DNA of 18,475 nucleotides. It comes from Syntrophaceae bacterium CG2_30_49_12 (GTDB lineage Bacteria > Desulfobacterota > Syntrophia > Syntrophales > CG2-30-49-12). Shown here piece after piece: positions 4,710 through 12,871 of this stretch (its first letter is position 1; each line of letters starts with the position of its first letter). The notes beneath the pieces were generated by a model. That model saw only the letters and a program-made list of their open reading frames with translations, did no database searches and had not been told where the DNA came from. Where the stretch lies: contig MNZP01000104.1 of assembly GCA_001873675.1 (NCBI GenBank), positions 1 through 18,475 of the forward strand, written 5' to 3'. The position numbers and the translations under genes were made by a program.

Positions 4710-5882
4710 ATGAAAAGGATTAGTTACGGATTTCTGATCATGGTGATGATGAGCGTCCTGGTCGCCGGTTGTGCAACAAAAGCCGTGTATATGCCGGTGG
4801 ACCTCAACCCGCAGATTAAATCAGGGCAATTTGTTCAAAAGACGGATAATTTCATTGTTCTTCTTGACAAATCTGCCTCTATGACAAATCAGTATGGCAG
4901 TTCCACCCGGCTGGAGATAGCGAAAGACGTTACAGGCAGAATGGTGGCATCCCTCCCGGATATCAAGCTGAATGCAGGGCTAAGAACCTTTCAGGACACT
5001 GAATCTACTCTTATCTACGGCATGACGTCATTCAATAAAGACGATTTTTTAAAGGCCCTGGACACCTGGGGATTGGGCTACGGCATGACGCCAATGGAAG
5101 TAGCATTTCTGGAAGCAGGAAATGATCTCGAGGGGTTAGCAGGCAATTCGGCCATCATCGTTGTTAGTAATTTCGAGGATATCGACGGTGTTGACGATAT
5201 CAATCACGATGAACTCATGAAGAATATCGGCACAATAAAAGCAAAGTATGGTGATCGAGTTTGCATCTATACCATTCAAGTGGACGTCGCCCCCAAGGGA
5301 ACCCTCCTTGCAGAAGAGATTGTCCGGGCAGGTAAATGCGGTTTTGCCGTTAATGCAAATGATCTTGCAACCCCGGCTACCATGGCCGTCTTTGTGGAAA
5401 AAGTTTTTCTGGGACCGCCTCCTCCACCTCCGCCTCCCCCGGAGGCCCAAGCACAGCCCAAGGAAGAAGTAGCGGCAAAGGCTGAAGAAGCGAAATCTGA
5501 AGCTCCTGCGGTGGCCGCTGCACCTGCACCTGCTGCCGTTGTGGCGGCACTGGAGAATATTCACTTCGACTTCGATAAAGCGACCCTGAGACTGGAGGAT
5601 AGAGAGATCCTCAAGAGGCATGCTAAATGGCTCATGAGGAACAGGGATTATTCCATCGTCGTGGAAGGTCACTGCGACGAAAGGGGCACGAATGAGTACA
5701 ACCTTGCCCTCGGAGAAAGAAGGGCGGTCGAGACCAAGAAATACCTGGTAGCCCTGGGTATTGAAGAGAATCGGATCAAAACGATCAGCTATGGCGAGGA
5801 AAAACCACTGGATCCCGGGCACAACGAAGAAGCCTGGGCCAAGAACCGCCGCGCCCAGTTTGTCTTGACGGCGAACAAGTAG
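4710..5882 (+). CDS. Lipoprotein with vWA domain and OmpA/Pal domain
   Basis: A 390-residue lipoprotein. A signal peptide ends in the lipobox LVAGC (Cys21). Residues about 47-233 form a von Willebrand A fold with a MIDAS metal site: DKSAS (D53, S55, S57), T127 in GMTPM and acidic SNFEDID near 153. A nine-proline run (236-244) and an Ala/Glu/Lys/Pro-rich linker to about 280 lead to an OmpA/Pal domain (282-390) with GHCDERGTNEYNLALGERRA. The linker would let the C-terminal domain reach peptidoglycan while the lipid sits in the outer membrane. vWA domains bind protein partners through a metal, so an envelope scaffold role is inferred. An AGGAGG precedes the ATG. A terminator-like hairpin follows. 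Confidence 0.9.
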   Translation: MKRISYGFLIMVMMSVLVAGCATKAVYMPVDLNPQIKSGQFVQKTDNFIVLLDKSASMTNQYGSSTRLEIAKDVTGRMVASLPDIKLNAGLRTFQDTESTLIYGMTSFNKDDFLKALDTWGLGYGMTPMEVAFLEAGNDLEGLAGNSAIIVVSNFEDIDGVDDINHDELMKNIGTIKAKYGDRVCIYTIQVDVAPKGTLLAEEIVRAGKCGFAVNANDLATPATMAVFVEKVFLGPPPPPPPPPEAQAQPKEEVAAKAEEAKSEAPAVAAAPAPAAVVAALENIHFDFDKATLRLEDREILKRHAKWLMRNRDYSIVVEGHCDERGTNEYNLALGERRAVETKKYLVALGIEENRIKTISYGEEKPLDPGHNEEAWAKNRRAQFVLTANK

Positions 5883-5903
5883 TACTGTAGTTCATGATTC
5901 AGA

Positions 5904-5949
5904 ATGAAGGGCCATTTTCGGTACCTGTCTGCCGGGAATGGCTCTTCAT
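5904..5949 (+). terminator. Terminator-like hairpin after the vWA-OmpA gene
   Basis: A 13-bp stem pairs 5904-5916 with 5937-5949, with one G:T position and a 20-base loop. A short T-rich stretch (CTCCCTCCTTTT) follows. The loop is long and the T-run modest, so termination is probable but may be inefficient. Confidence 0.5.
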
Positions 5950-6003
5950 CTCCCTCCTTTTCGTCGCCATACTGAAGTTTTCCAGCCTGTGCGGTTAGGC
6001 TTT

Positions 6004-6174
6004 TTCACCGCAAAGGCGCAGAGGTCGCAGAGAAAAAATATCATTTCTTTTCTGCTGAGAGGGCAGAAAAGAAATGATTGTACGCCGTGAGGCTTGAGTT
6101 TGTTGTTTTCCGTCCCTCTCAATGGAAAACAACAAAAAAATTAATCTCTGCGCTCTCAGCGGCTCTGCGGTGAA
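6004..6174. repeat. Intergenic repeat: terminal inverted repeats around two perfect hairpins
   Basis: Outer arms 6004-6037 and 6141-6174 are imperfect inverted repeats (26 of 34 positions), both starting with TTCACCGCA at the outside. Inside are two independent hairpins: a 16-bp perfect stem (6040-6055 with 6063-6078, seven-base loop) and a 13-bp perfect stem (6099-6111 with 6124-6136). The arm sequence (TTCACCGCAGAGACGC...GCAGAG type) is, from memory, a common intergenic repeat in many proteobacteria. The whole folds like a cloverleaf and has no coding capacity. It sits between two convergent genes and might stop transcription from both sides. Confidence 0.7.
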
Positions 6175-6232
6175 TATAGTCTTCTTTGCTTACATTTCTG
6201 TCAGCCTGAGGTGAACCAAAATGGGGGGGGAA

Positions 6233-7012
6233 TCACCACTCCATCCTGATTTTCACGCTATGTTCATGTAAATAGGTTTTAATCTCAGAGATCGTATAAG
6301 TCCTGTAATGGACCATGGAAGCGATCAGGGCGGCGTCCGCCTTTCCCCGGGAGAGAACATATAGAAGGTGCTCCGGTTTCCCCGCCCCCCCTGAGGCAAT
6401 AACGGGAATACGGACATTTGACGAAATGAGCCGGGTTAACTCGATTTCATAGCCGTTCTGTGTTCCGTCTGCATCAATCGAATTCAAACAGATCTCCCCC
6501 GCTCCCAGGATTTCCGCTTCTTTTGCCCACCACAGGGCATCAATCCCGATATATTTCCGTCCGCCATGAATTACTACCTCATAACCCGAAGGGATACTGG
6601 AACTCCTGTCTACCTTTTTGACGTCCATCCCCAGGACGATACACTGCTTACCAAACGCCCTCGCGCCCTCATTAATTAACAGCGGCCTTTTAACCGCCGC
6701 CGAGTTGATACTTATTTTTTCGGCGCCGGCCAGGATGACACGCCTCATATCTTCAACGGTACGAATGCCGCCGCCGACGGAAAAGGGAATAAAAATCGTC
6801 TCCGCCACCCGCCGCACCACATCAATCATAATGTCACGACCATCGGAAGAGGCCGTGATGTCATAAAAAACAATCTCATCGGCGCCCTGTTCGTAATACT
6901 GTCGCGCCGCCTCCGCCGGATCGCCAATGTCCACGTTGTTTTTAAACTTGATGCCCTTTGTCAGTTTGCCGTCACGAACATCCAAACAGGGAATAATTCG
7001 TTTACTCAGCAT
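6233..7012 (-). CDS. hisF: Imidazole glycerol phosphate synthase, cyclase subunit
   Basis: A 259-residue (beta/alpha)8-barrel protein. HisF uses ammonia delivered by HisH to turn PRFAR into imidazole glycerol phosphate and AICAR, in step five of histidine synthesis. The two catalytic aspartates are present: D11 in IIPCLDV and D129 in VLGMDVK. Phosphate-binding loops SVGGGIR (77-83) and VIASGGAGKP are intact. An insertion after D129 (KKVDRSSSIPSGYEV) matches deltaproteobacterial HisF as I recall it. Its ATG overlaps the end of hisH by 11 bases, with GGAGGGGA as Shine-Dalgarno. A WbuZ-type sugar-amidation paralogue is less likely because the canonical PCLDVRDG motif is kept. Confidence 0.95.
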   Translation of the reverse strand: MLSKRIIPCLDVRDGKLTKGIKFKNNVDIGDPAEAARQYYEQGADEIVFYDITASSDGRDIMIDVVRRVAETIFIPFSVGGGIRTVEDMRRVILAGAEKISINSAAVKRPLLINEGARAFGKQCIVLGMDVKKVDRSSSIPSGYEVVIHGGRKYIGIDALWWAKEAEILGAGEICLNSIDADGTQNGYEIELTRLISSNVRIPVIASGGAGKPEHLLYVLSRGKADAALIASMVHYRTYTISEIKTYLHEHSVKIRMEW

Positions 7013-7637
7013 CTCTTCCCCTCCACCGGCAGAAATTGGCCAGGATCTGCAACCCGGGTCTTCCGCTTTTTTCCGGATGGAATTGCACGGCCGCTAAATT
7101 TTCGTGTGCCAGGGCCGCGCAAAACCGTATGCCATAATCCGTCCAGCCGATGACCCACCGCTCATCAGTTGGCGCTGGATAATAAGAATGGACAAAATAA
7201 AATTCAGATTCTTCGGGAAGTCCCCGAAAAACAGGGTGTTCCTTTTGAAAGGCCACGTGATTCCACCCCATGTGGGGAACCTTAAGATCCTGGCCTTCAT
7301 GTTGCAGATTTTCCGGGAACCGCCTGACATAACCGGGGATAATTCCCAGACAGACAGTGTCGTCTTCTTCGCTATGTTCGAAGATCACCTGGGTACCGAG
7401 ACAGATGCCCAGCATTGGTTTTCCCGTGTGCACCCATTTCCGGATACACTGATCAAGGTGAGTTTGGCGAAGATGGGACATCGCCTCGCCGGCCGCCCCG
7501 ACGCCAGGAAAGATAAGGTGAGATGCCTCCTGTAATGTCGCCGGGTCGGCGGTAATCCGGTAGGATTGGTTCAGATAATGCAGCGCCCTGGCAACACTGG
7601 TCAGGTTTCCTGCCCGATAATCTAAAATAGCGATCAT
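7002..7637 (-). CDS. hisH: Imidazole glycerol phosphate synthase, glutaminase subunit
   Basis: A 211-residue class I glutamine amidotransferase that supplies ammonia to HisF. The triad is visible: nucleophile C79 in GICLGTQ, H187 and E189 in QFHPEKSG. The PGVGA loop (44-48) and the HMGWN interface motif (122-126) are also typical. It begins 6 bases after the stop of the radical SAM gene and overlaps hisF, so the three form one transcript. The rest of the histidine pathway is not in the window. Confidence 0.95.
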   Translation of the reverse strand: MIAILDYRAGNLTSVARALHYLNQSYRITADPATLQEASHLIFPGVGAAGEAMSHLRQTHLDQCIRKWVHTGKPMLGICLGTQVIFEHSEEDDTVCLGIIPGYVRRFPENLQHEGQDLKVPHMGWNHVAFQKEHPVFRGLPEESEFYFVHSYYPAPTDERWVIGWTDYGIRFCAALAHENLAAVQFHPEKSGRPGLQILANFCRWRGRDAE

Positions 7638-7643
7638 TATTTA

Positions 7644-8600
7644 CTACCTTTTATCTGGCTTTTTCCCTTTGTAATAGATTCCCTGGCAGGTATCCCTTTT
7701 CTCCAGTTCCCTGTCAATCGCATTGAGGACATCCAGCTTTTTGACGGCCCAGGAGGGGGCCAGAAAGATGTCCCGGTAACCGTCGGCAGTCAGCCTCTGG
7801 ATGACCATTTCCGGTGGCAGTATCTCCAGTATATCACATACCGTATAGACATACTCTTCCTTTTCCATTATCCTGATCTGTCCCTTCTCATAGAGATCAC
7901 CGACGACGGTTCCCTGGAGGGCGAGGAGCAGATGGATCTTGATACCGTGGATCGGCAAGGTGGAAATAACCCTTGCCGTCTCCAGGATATCTTCCCGCGT
8001 CTCCCCCGGCAGCCCCACAATGATATGCGTACAAATTTGGAGATCGTCCCCCGAAGCCCTGGAAACAGCATCGAGAAAGGCATCGGCCGAATGTCCCCTG
8101 TTGAGAAGCCGCAGTGTTTTATCATGGATAGATTGAAGGCCAAACTCCAGCCAGGTGTGGTATTGTTTCGCATAAGTCTTAAAGAGCCCAATGATGTCAT
8201 CAGGGACACAGTCCGGGCGTGTGCCGACAGATATGCCGATAATGTCTTCCTCAGACAGGGCTTTGTCGTAGAGAGTCTTGAGTTTTTGATACGTTCCGTA
8301 GGTATTGGTAAATGTCTGGAAATAGGCGATGAACTTTCCGGCATTTTTATTCTTCCTGTAATACTCTTTACCTCGTCTGATCTGTTCACTGATGGGAGGG
8401 AGAGGCCCCGCCTGTCGCAGGCGGGAACCACGACCGTCGCAGTAGATGCATCCTCCCGTGGAGATGGCGCCGTCACGATTGGGGCAGGTAAAACCGGCGT
8501 CAATCTGTAGCTTATAAACACTGCATCCGAACTGATTGCGCCAAAAGCTTTTTAAATCGTAGTATCTCTTTTTATTATTCCAGAACTCCGGCTTTGACAT
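7644..8600 (-). CDS. Radical SAM protein, YhcC/TIGR01212 family
   Basis: A 318-residue protein. The [4Fe-4S] cysteines lie in the unusual spacing of this family, C39-x11-C51-x2-C54 (CPNRDG...GGCIYC), rather than CxxxCxxC. Other family marks are the FQTFTNTYG stretch near 94-102, SVGTRPDC near 124-131, LEFGLQS and the THIIVGLPGE segment. The family's reaction is not established; E. coli YhcC is the best known member. Here it heads an operon with hisH and hisF, an unusual partnership for which no direct functional link is known. The Shine-Dalgarno is poor. The start is set by the family's N-terminus and by the divergent promoter region. Confidence 0.85.
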   Translation of the reverse strand: MSKPEFWNNKKRYYDLKSFWRNQFGCSVYKLQIDAGFTCPNRDGAISTGGCIYCDGRGSRLRQAGPLPPISEQIRRGKEYYRKNKNAGKFIAYFQTFTNTYGTYQKLKTLYDKALSEEDIIGISVGTRPDCVPDDIIGLFKTYAKQYHTWLEFGLQSIHDKTLRLLNRGHSADAFLDAVSRASGDDLQICTHIIVGLPGETREDILETARVISTLPIHGIKIHLLLALQGTVVGDLYEKGQIRIMEKEEYVYTVCDILEILPPEMVIQRLTADGYRDIFLAPSWAVKKLDVLNAIDRELEKRDTCQGIYYKGKKPDKR

Positions 8601-8618
8601 GGTAAGACCATTTTTTTA

Positions 8619-8668
8619 TTGTGTTTTTGTGTTAACATTATTATAAAATCACGAGTTTTTCAACTGAA
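8619..8668. promoter_or_regulatory. Overlapping divergent promoters
   Basis: The AT-rich centre supports both directions. On the plus strand TTGTGT (8619-8624), 17 bases, TATAAA (8642-8647) would serve the VKOR gene at 8680. On the minus strand TATAAT (8640-8645), with a weak -35 (TTCAGT, 8663-8668, 17 bases away), would serve the radical SAM-hisH-hisF operon. The two -10 boxes overlap, so only one polymerase could occupy them at a time. Confidence 0.4.
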
Positions 8669-8679
8669 TCAGGAGCGCT

Positions 8680-9666
8680 ATGTCAGAAAGTAATCAGGCA
8701 CAGACGGGTTTTCGTTTCGGGGTGGTAAAAATTATAAGAAAAGCAAGAGAACAGCGACGGTTGGTCAACATTATCCTTGCCCTTGCCGGGATATCAATTA
8801 TCCTTTTTTACACCACTTGCAGGGAATCCTGCACATACAGTCAAGGGAGCTTTGCCGGCATAGACCTGAAATACCTGGGCATCACATATATGGGATCAAT
8901 TATTCTTTTCAATCTCCTGAGAAGGGATACATTGAATCTTCTTTTACTCGTCTTCGGTATGGGGGCAGAGATATACCTCATCGGGTACCAGATCAGAAAT
9001 GGCGTGTATTGTCCCTATTGCCTCATGTTTGCCGCAGTAGTCGTTCTTCTTTTTACCTTCAACTTTGAAAAGTCAAAAAAGGCCCTTATCGCTGCTTTCC
9101 TGATTCTCGGTTTTTTCCTTCTTTTCGTCTGGTTCAGGGGAACTCTCACACCTTCTTATGCGGCTGAGACCATAATGCCTTTCTTTGGAAAAGGCAAAAT
9201 AGAAGTAAGATTGTACACTGATTATTTCTGTGAACCTTGCGCTTCTATAGAGCCCAAATTAGAACCCATGATTTCCGAGCTGGTGGGGAAAAATGTGATC
9301 ACCATTGCTTTCATTGATACTCCACTCCACAAGCAGTCCAGCTTATACATCCGTTACTTTCTGTACATCCTCAATGAGGAGAGGAACTTCAACCGTGCCC
9401 TCCTGGCAAGGAAGATCTTATTTGAGGCCGCCCATAGAAATATCACAGAAAAAGAAAAAATCGAAGCCCTGCTGAGAGAACGAAACGTGAAATTCAAGCC
9501 TTCTGATCCGGCGCCCACTTTTGATATCTTCTCCCGTTACCTGGCCGAAGATGGGGTCGCCTCTACCCCCACGTTAGTAATACGCCAGGATGGGGGGAAA
9601 AAGAAATTCTGTGGGGCCTCCGACGTACTAAAAGCGATAGAAGGCATGGAGGTGTCCCCTAATTAG
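8680..9666 (+). CDS. VKOR-thioredoxin fusion, disulfide bond formation
   Basis: A 328-residue membrane protein. Residues about 29-150 contain four or five membrane helices with the vitamin K epoxide reductase cysteines: loop cysteines C47/C51 (CRESCTYSQG) and the quinone-side CPYC (C111, C114). Residues 172-323 form a periplasmic thioredoxin/DsbA-like domain with an active-site CEPC (C184, C187) and the cis-Pro region STPTLV. Bacterial VKORs replace DsbB: they pass electrons from DsbA-like proteins to quinone, and fusions of the two are well known. This one should oxidise exported proteins by itself. AGGAG lies 5 bases before the ATG. It precedes larE by 15 bases and may share its transcript. 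Confidence 0.9.
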   Translation: MSESNQAQTGFRFGVVKIIRKAREQRRLVNIILALAGISIILFYTTCRESCTYSQGSFAGIDLKYLGITYMGSIILFNLLRRDTLNLLLLVFGMGAEIYLIGYQIRNGVYCPYCLMFAAVVVLLFTFNFEKSKKALIAAFLILGFFLLFVWFRGTLTPSYAAETIMPFFGKGKIEVRLYTDYFCEPCASIEPKLEPMISELVGKNVITIAFIDTPLHKQSSLYIRYFLYILNEERNFNRALLARKILFEAAHRNITEKEKIEALLRERNVKFKPSDPAPTFDIFSRYLAEDGVASTPTLVIRQDGGKKKFCGASDVLKAIEGMEVSPN

Positions 9667-9681
9667 AGGGATTGATCAACA

Positions 9682-10503
9682 ATGGGGCGAGAACTTAAGC
9701 GGAAAAAGCTGCGTAGAATCCTGGGGGAGATGGATAATGTCATAGTTGCCTTTTCCGGTGGGGTGGACAGCACCTTCCTCCTCAAGATGGCGGTGGATGT
9801 CATAGGGAAGAGCAAAGTGCTGGCCGTGACGGCCCTGTCGCCCACTTATCCGGCATGGGAACGGGAGGAATCCCTTGAGCTGGCCCGCGCCCTCGGAGCG
9901 AGGCAGATCTTCATTGCCACAGAAGAACTGGATAAGGATGATTTTGCCGCTAACCCGCCAGATCGCTGCTATTTCTGCAAGCAGGAATTGTTTTCCCGGC
10001 TGCTGGAGATTTCAGTAAAAGGGGGGGCAAATTATATCCTTGACGGAACGAATTGCGATGATTTAGGCGATTTCCGTCCCGGTAGAAAAGCGGCAGAGGA
10101 ATTCGGGGTGCGCAGTCCTCTCCTGGAGGCCGGTATGATCAAAGAAGATATACGTTTTTTTTCCCGGGAGATGGGACTTCCCACGTGGAACAAGCCGGCC
10201 TGCACCTGTCTCAGCTCCCGTTTCCCCTACGGGACAAGGATAACAAGGGAGAAACTGGCGCAGGTGGAGCGGGGGGAGGATTACCTCCGTTCCCTCGGCT
10301 TTGAGCAATTCCGTCTGCGCCACCATGGGGCGATGGTACGCATCGAGATCAGCCGGGAACAGTTTCCGACGATGATGGAAAAGGCGGAGGAAGTGGTGGA
10401 CGAACTCAAGGCTGCCGGGTTCACTTATGTAGCAATGGACCTGGAAGGTTACAGGACAGGGAGCATGAACGAGACCCTTCCGGTAAGGAGACAGACGTCA
10501 TGA
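9682..10503 (+). CDS. larE: LarE, sulfur-transfer enzyme for the nickel-pincer cofactor
   Basis: A 273-residue PP-loop ATP pyrophosphatase. LarE activates the carboxylates of the LarB product with ATP and inserts sulfur, making the pincer nucleotide that holds nickel in lactate racemase and other LarA-type enzymes. The PP-loop SGGVDST lies at 25-31. The conserved RCYFCK (95-100), DGTNCDD (121-127) and KPACTCLSSRFPYGT (171-185) are present. The sacrificial-Cys region carries two cysteines (C174, C176). Some LarE proteins instead use a [4Fe-4S] cluster on three cysteines, and which type this is cannot be decided by eye. It overlaps larB by 4 bases (ATGA). Confidence 0.93.
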   Translation: MGRELKRKKLRRILGEMDNVIVAFSGGVDSTFLLKMAVDVIGKSKVLAVTALSPTYPAWEREESLELARALGARQIFIATEELDKDDFAANPPDRCYFCKQELFSRLLEISVKGGANYILDGTNCDDLGDFRPGRKAAEEFGVRSPLLEAGMIKEDIRFFSREMGLPTWNKPACTCLSSRFPYGTRITREKLAQVERGEDYLRSLGFEQFRLRHHGAMVRIEISREQFPTMMEKAEEVVDELKAAGFTYVAMDLEGYRTGSMNETLPVRRQTS

Positions 10504-11261
10504 ACGAAAAGCGCTTGCGTGAGATTCTCCTGGGTATCAGGGAAAAGAAGCTAAATATAGACGAGGCAGTGGAAGGGTTAAAACGGTTGCCTTTTTATGA
10601 TCTGGGTTTTGCCAAGATCGATTCCCATCGCGAGCTCCGGCGAGGTTTTCCTGAAGTTGTCTATTGCGCGGGAAAAACGACGGAGCAAGTAGTGACCATT
10701 GTTCGGGATATGGCAGAGAAGACGGATCACAACATCCTGGCGACGAGAGCCGGCCGGGAAGTTTACGAAGCCGTGGCTGCGGAAGTTGCCGGCGCCGAAT
10801 ACCACGATATTGCCCGGTTTATTATTATAAGGCACGGAAGTCAGGAAAAACGTGGATGTATCGTGGTGCTTAGTGCGGGCACATCGGATATGCCGGTGGC
10901 GGAAGAAGCGGCCCTTACGGCAGAGGCGATGGGTAACAGGGTGGAACGTGTCTATGATGTAGGCGTGGCCGGCATTCATCGGCTTTTTAATTACCGGGAC
11001 AAGTTGCTTGTCGCGCGTGTTCTGATTGCCGTTGCCGGTATGGAAGGCGCACTGCCCAGCGTGGTGGCCGGCCTTGTGGACAAACCGGTGATTGCCGTGC
11101 CGACGAGCGTTGGTTACGGCGCCAGTTTCGGAGGATTAGCAGCACTGCTTGCCATGTTGAACAGTTGTGCCAGCGGTGTATCTGTGGTCAATATTGACAA
11201 CGGTTTCGGGGCCGGTTATCAGGCCAGCCTTATCAACAGCCTGGAGAATAGCCCGGTATGA
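10500..11261 (+). CDS. larB: LarB, NaAD carboxylase/hydrolase for the nickel-pincer cofactor
   Basis: A 253-residue protein with an N-terminal helical region (1-60) and a PurE-like AIR-carboxylase domain (about 95-250). LarB carboxylates the pyridinium ring of nicotinic acid adenine dinucleotide and cleaves it to the biscarboxylic mononucleotide used by LarE. Family motifs include VLSAGTSDMPVAEEA (123-137), YDVGVAGIHR (152-161), and the VPTSVGYGASFGG loop (200-212). Its start overlaps the larE stop, indicating coupled translation. The nickel-inserting LarC and any LarA target are not in this window. Confidence 0.94.
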   Translation: MNEKRLREILLGIREKKLNIDEAVEGLKRLPFYDLGFAKIDSHRELRRGFPEVVYCAGKTTEQVVTIVRDMAEKTDHNILATRAGREVYEAVAAEVAGAEYHDIARFIIIRHGSQEKRGCIVVLSAGTSDMPVAEEAALTAEAMGNRVERVYDVGVAGIHRLFNYRDKLLVARVLIAVAGMEGALPSVVAGLVDKPVIAVPTSVGYGASFGGLAALLAMLNSCASGVSVVNIDNGFGAGYQASLINSLENSPV

Positions 11262-11365
11262 AAATCGCCTATTTTTACTGTTTTGGTGGTGTAAATATGC
11301 CTTGACATTTTCATCCAAAATAACTTAGGAAAGAGACCGCATGTCTATTTAAAAAGGAGATTGTC

Positions 11366-12841
11366 ATGAACATTTTAATGGTCTACCCCCGGTATCCGGT
11401 TACGTTCTGGAGTTTTAAATATATTTTAAAGTATATATCCAAGAAAGCCGCTTTCCCCCCTTTAGGGTTGATAACGGTAGCGGCTATGCTTCCCAGGGGA
11501 TGGAACATTCGCCTTATTGATTTGAATGTAAAAAAAATCAAGGACAGAGATATTGTCTGGGCGGACTATGTGATGATCAGCGCCATGCTGGTTCAGAAAG
11601 AATCGGTCCACGAGATTTTGCACCGGTGCCGGCAAATGGGGAAAAAAGTCATTGCCGGTGGTCCCCTCTTCAACAGCACTCCGGAAGAGTATTACTCTCT
11701 GGTTGATCATCTGATCTTGAATGAGGCGGAACATACACTGCCTCCGTTTCTAACTGACCTTAAAAACGGTAACCCGAAGAAAATTTATCGTTCCGAGGAC
11801 TTCCCTGACCTGGCGCTTACACCTTTTCCCCGCTGGGATCTGATTGATGTTAAGAATTATGCTTCCCTGATGATCCAGTATTCCCGTGGTTGTCCCTTCA
11901 ATTGCGATTTTTGTGATATTACGGCGATGTTCGGCCATAACCCACGCCTGAAGAGCGTGGATCAGCTTTTAGGCGAGTTGCAGGCGATTTATGATTTAGG
12001 CTGGCGTGGCGGCGTTTTTATCGTTGACGACAACTTTATCGGCAATAAAGGGGCCATTAAAAAGATGCTGCCCGAGATGATCAACTGGATGAAGGCACAC
12101 GATCATCCTTTTGTTTTTTTAACGGAGGCCTCGATAAACGTTGCCGATGACGATGAATTGATTGATCTGATGGTTGAGGCCGGCTTCGAGAGTGTTTTCA
12201 TCGGGATAGAGACGCCTCACGAGGAGAGCTTGAAAGAATGCGCAAAGCATCAAAACTGCAGGCTTGACATGGGGGCGGCAATAAAAAAACTGCAGGCAAA
12301 AGGACTGCAGGTCCTCGGTGGCTATATCGTTGGATTTGATAGCGATAATGAAAGCATCTTTGCAAGGCAGATAAAGTTTATCCAGGAAACAGGGGTGGTA
12401 ACCGCCATGGTGGGCCTGTTAAACGCCTTGCCGAATACCAGGCTCTGGCGGCGGCTGCAAGAGGAACACCGTCTCGACTCATGTTCATCGGGCAATAACA
12501 CGAGCATTAATTTCATCCCCCGGATGGACAGGGAAAAACTTATTGAGGGCTATAGAAGGATAGTCAGAACCATCTACAGCCCCCGGCATTATTATCAACG
12601 AGTCTGCAAGTTTCTGGAACATTATAAGCCTTGCAGGAAAAGAAGAAGAATAGAATATGTGCAGATTAAGGCCTTCCTTAAATCCATCTTTTATCTCGGC
12701 ATCCTCGGAAATGGCGCATCTCAGTGGTATTACTGGAAAATGCTCTTCAAATCAATGACATTTTATAGAAAATCCTTTCCCGAGGCCATGACCCTCATGG
12801 TTTACGGGTATCACTTCCGTAAGATAGCGAAAAAAATCTGA
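11366..12841 (+). CDS. B12-binding-type radical SAM protein, DUF4070 family (HpnP-like)
   Basis: A 491-residue protein. Residues 1-140 form the Rossmann-like cobalamin-binding domain; no DxHxxG lower-ligand motif is seen, as in other members of this subfamily. The radical SAM core (about 165-370) carries C176-x3-C180-x2-C183 in RGCPFNCDFC. The C-terminal part (about 380-491, ending YGYHFRK) resembles DUF4070. The same architecture is found in HpnP, the hopanoid 2-methylase, and in many uncharacterised relatives. No hopanoid genes are nearby, so the substrate is unknown; a methyl transfer to a lipid or similar molecule is inference. AAGGAG lies before the ATG. A perfect -35 TTGACA (11302-11307) lies upstream, but its -10 is poor. 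Confidence 0.85.
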   Translation: MNILMVYPRYPVTFWSFKYILKYISKKAAFPPLGLITVAAMLPRGWNIRLIDLNVKKIKDRDIVWADYVMISAMLVQKESVHEILHRCRQMGKKVIAGGPLFNSTPEEYYSLVDHLILNEAEHTLPPFLTDLKNGNPKKIYRSEDFPDLALTPFPRWDLIDVKNYASLMIQYSRGCPFNCDFCDITAMFGHNPRLKSVDQLLGELQAIYDLGWRGGVFIVDDNFIGNKGAIKKMLPEMINWMKAHDHPFVFLTEASINVADDDELIDLMVEAGFESVFIGIETPHEESLKECAKHQNCRLDMGAAIKKLQAKGLQVLGGYIVGFDSDNESIFARQIKFIQETGVVTAMVGLLNALPNTRLWRRLQEEHRLDSCSSGNNTSINFIPRMDREKLIEGYRRIVRTIYSPRHYYQRVCKFLEHYKPCRKRRRIEYVQIKAFLKSIFYLGILGNGASQWYYWKMLFKSMTFYRKSFPEAMTLMVYGYHFRKIAKKI

Positions 12842-12871
12842 ACTAACTTCCATGAGACGCAAGCTCAAGCT

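Noticed and set aside
5136..5822. A 228-codon open frame antisense to the vWA-OmpA lipoprotein gene.
   Set aside because: The plus-strand gene has unmistakable domains; the antisense translation is Cys/Arg/Phe-rich without family features and is a by-product of codon use.
6004..6174. The folded repeat was considered as a small RNA, tRNA-like element or CRISPR remnant.
   Set aside because: There is no tRNA consensus, no regularly spaced direct repeats and no promoter; terminal inverted repeats fit an intergenic repeat element.
7868..8521. Long overlapping frames on both strands within the radical SAM gene.
   Set aside because: The TIGR01212-like frame contains the conserved cysteines and family motifs; the others are shadows.
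11302..11331. A perfect -35 TTGACA before the HpnP-like radical SAM gene was considered as a promoter.
   Set aside because: At 16-18 bases of spacing the -10 candidates (CTTAGG, TTAGGA, TAGGAA) match poorly, so I did not list it as a feature.
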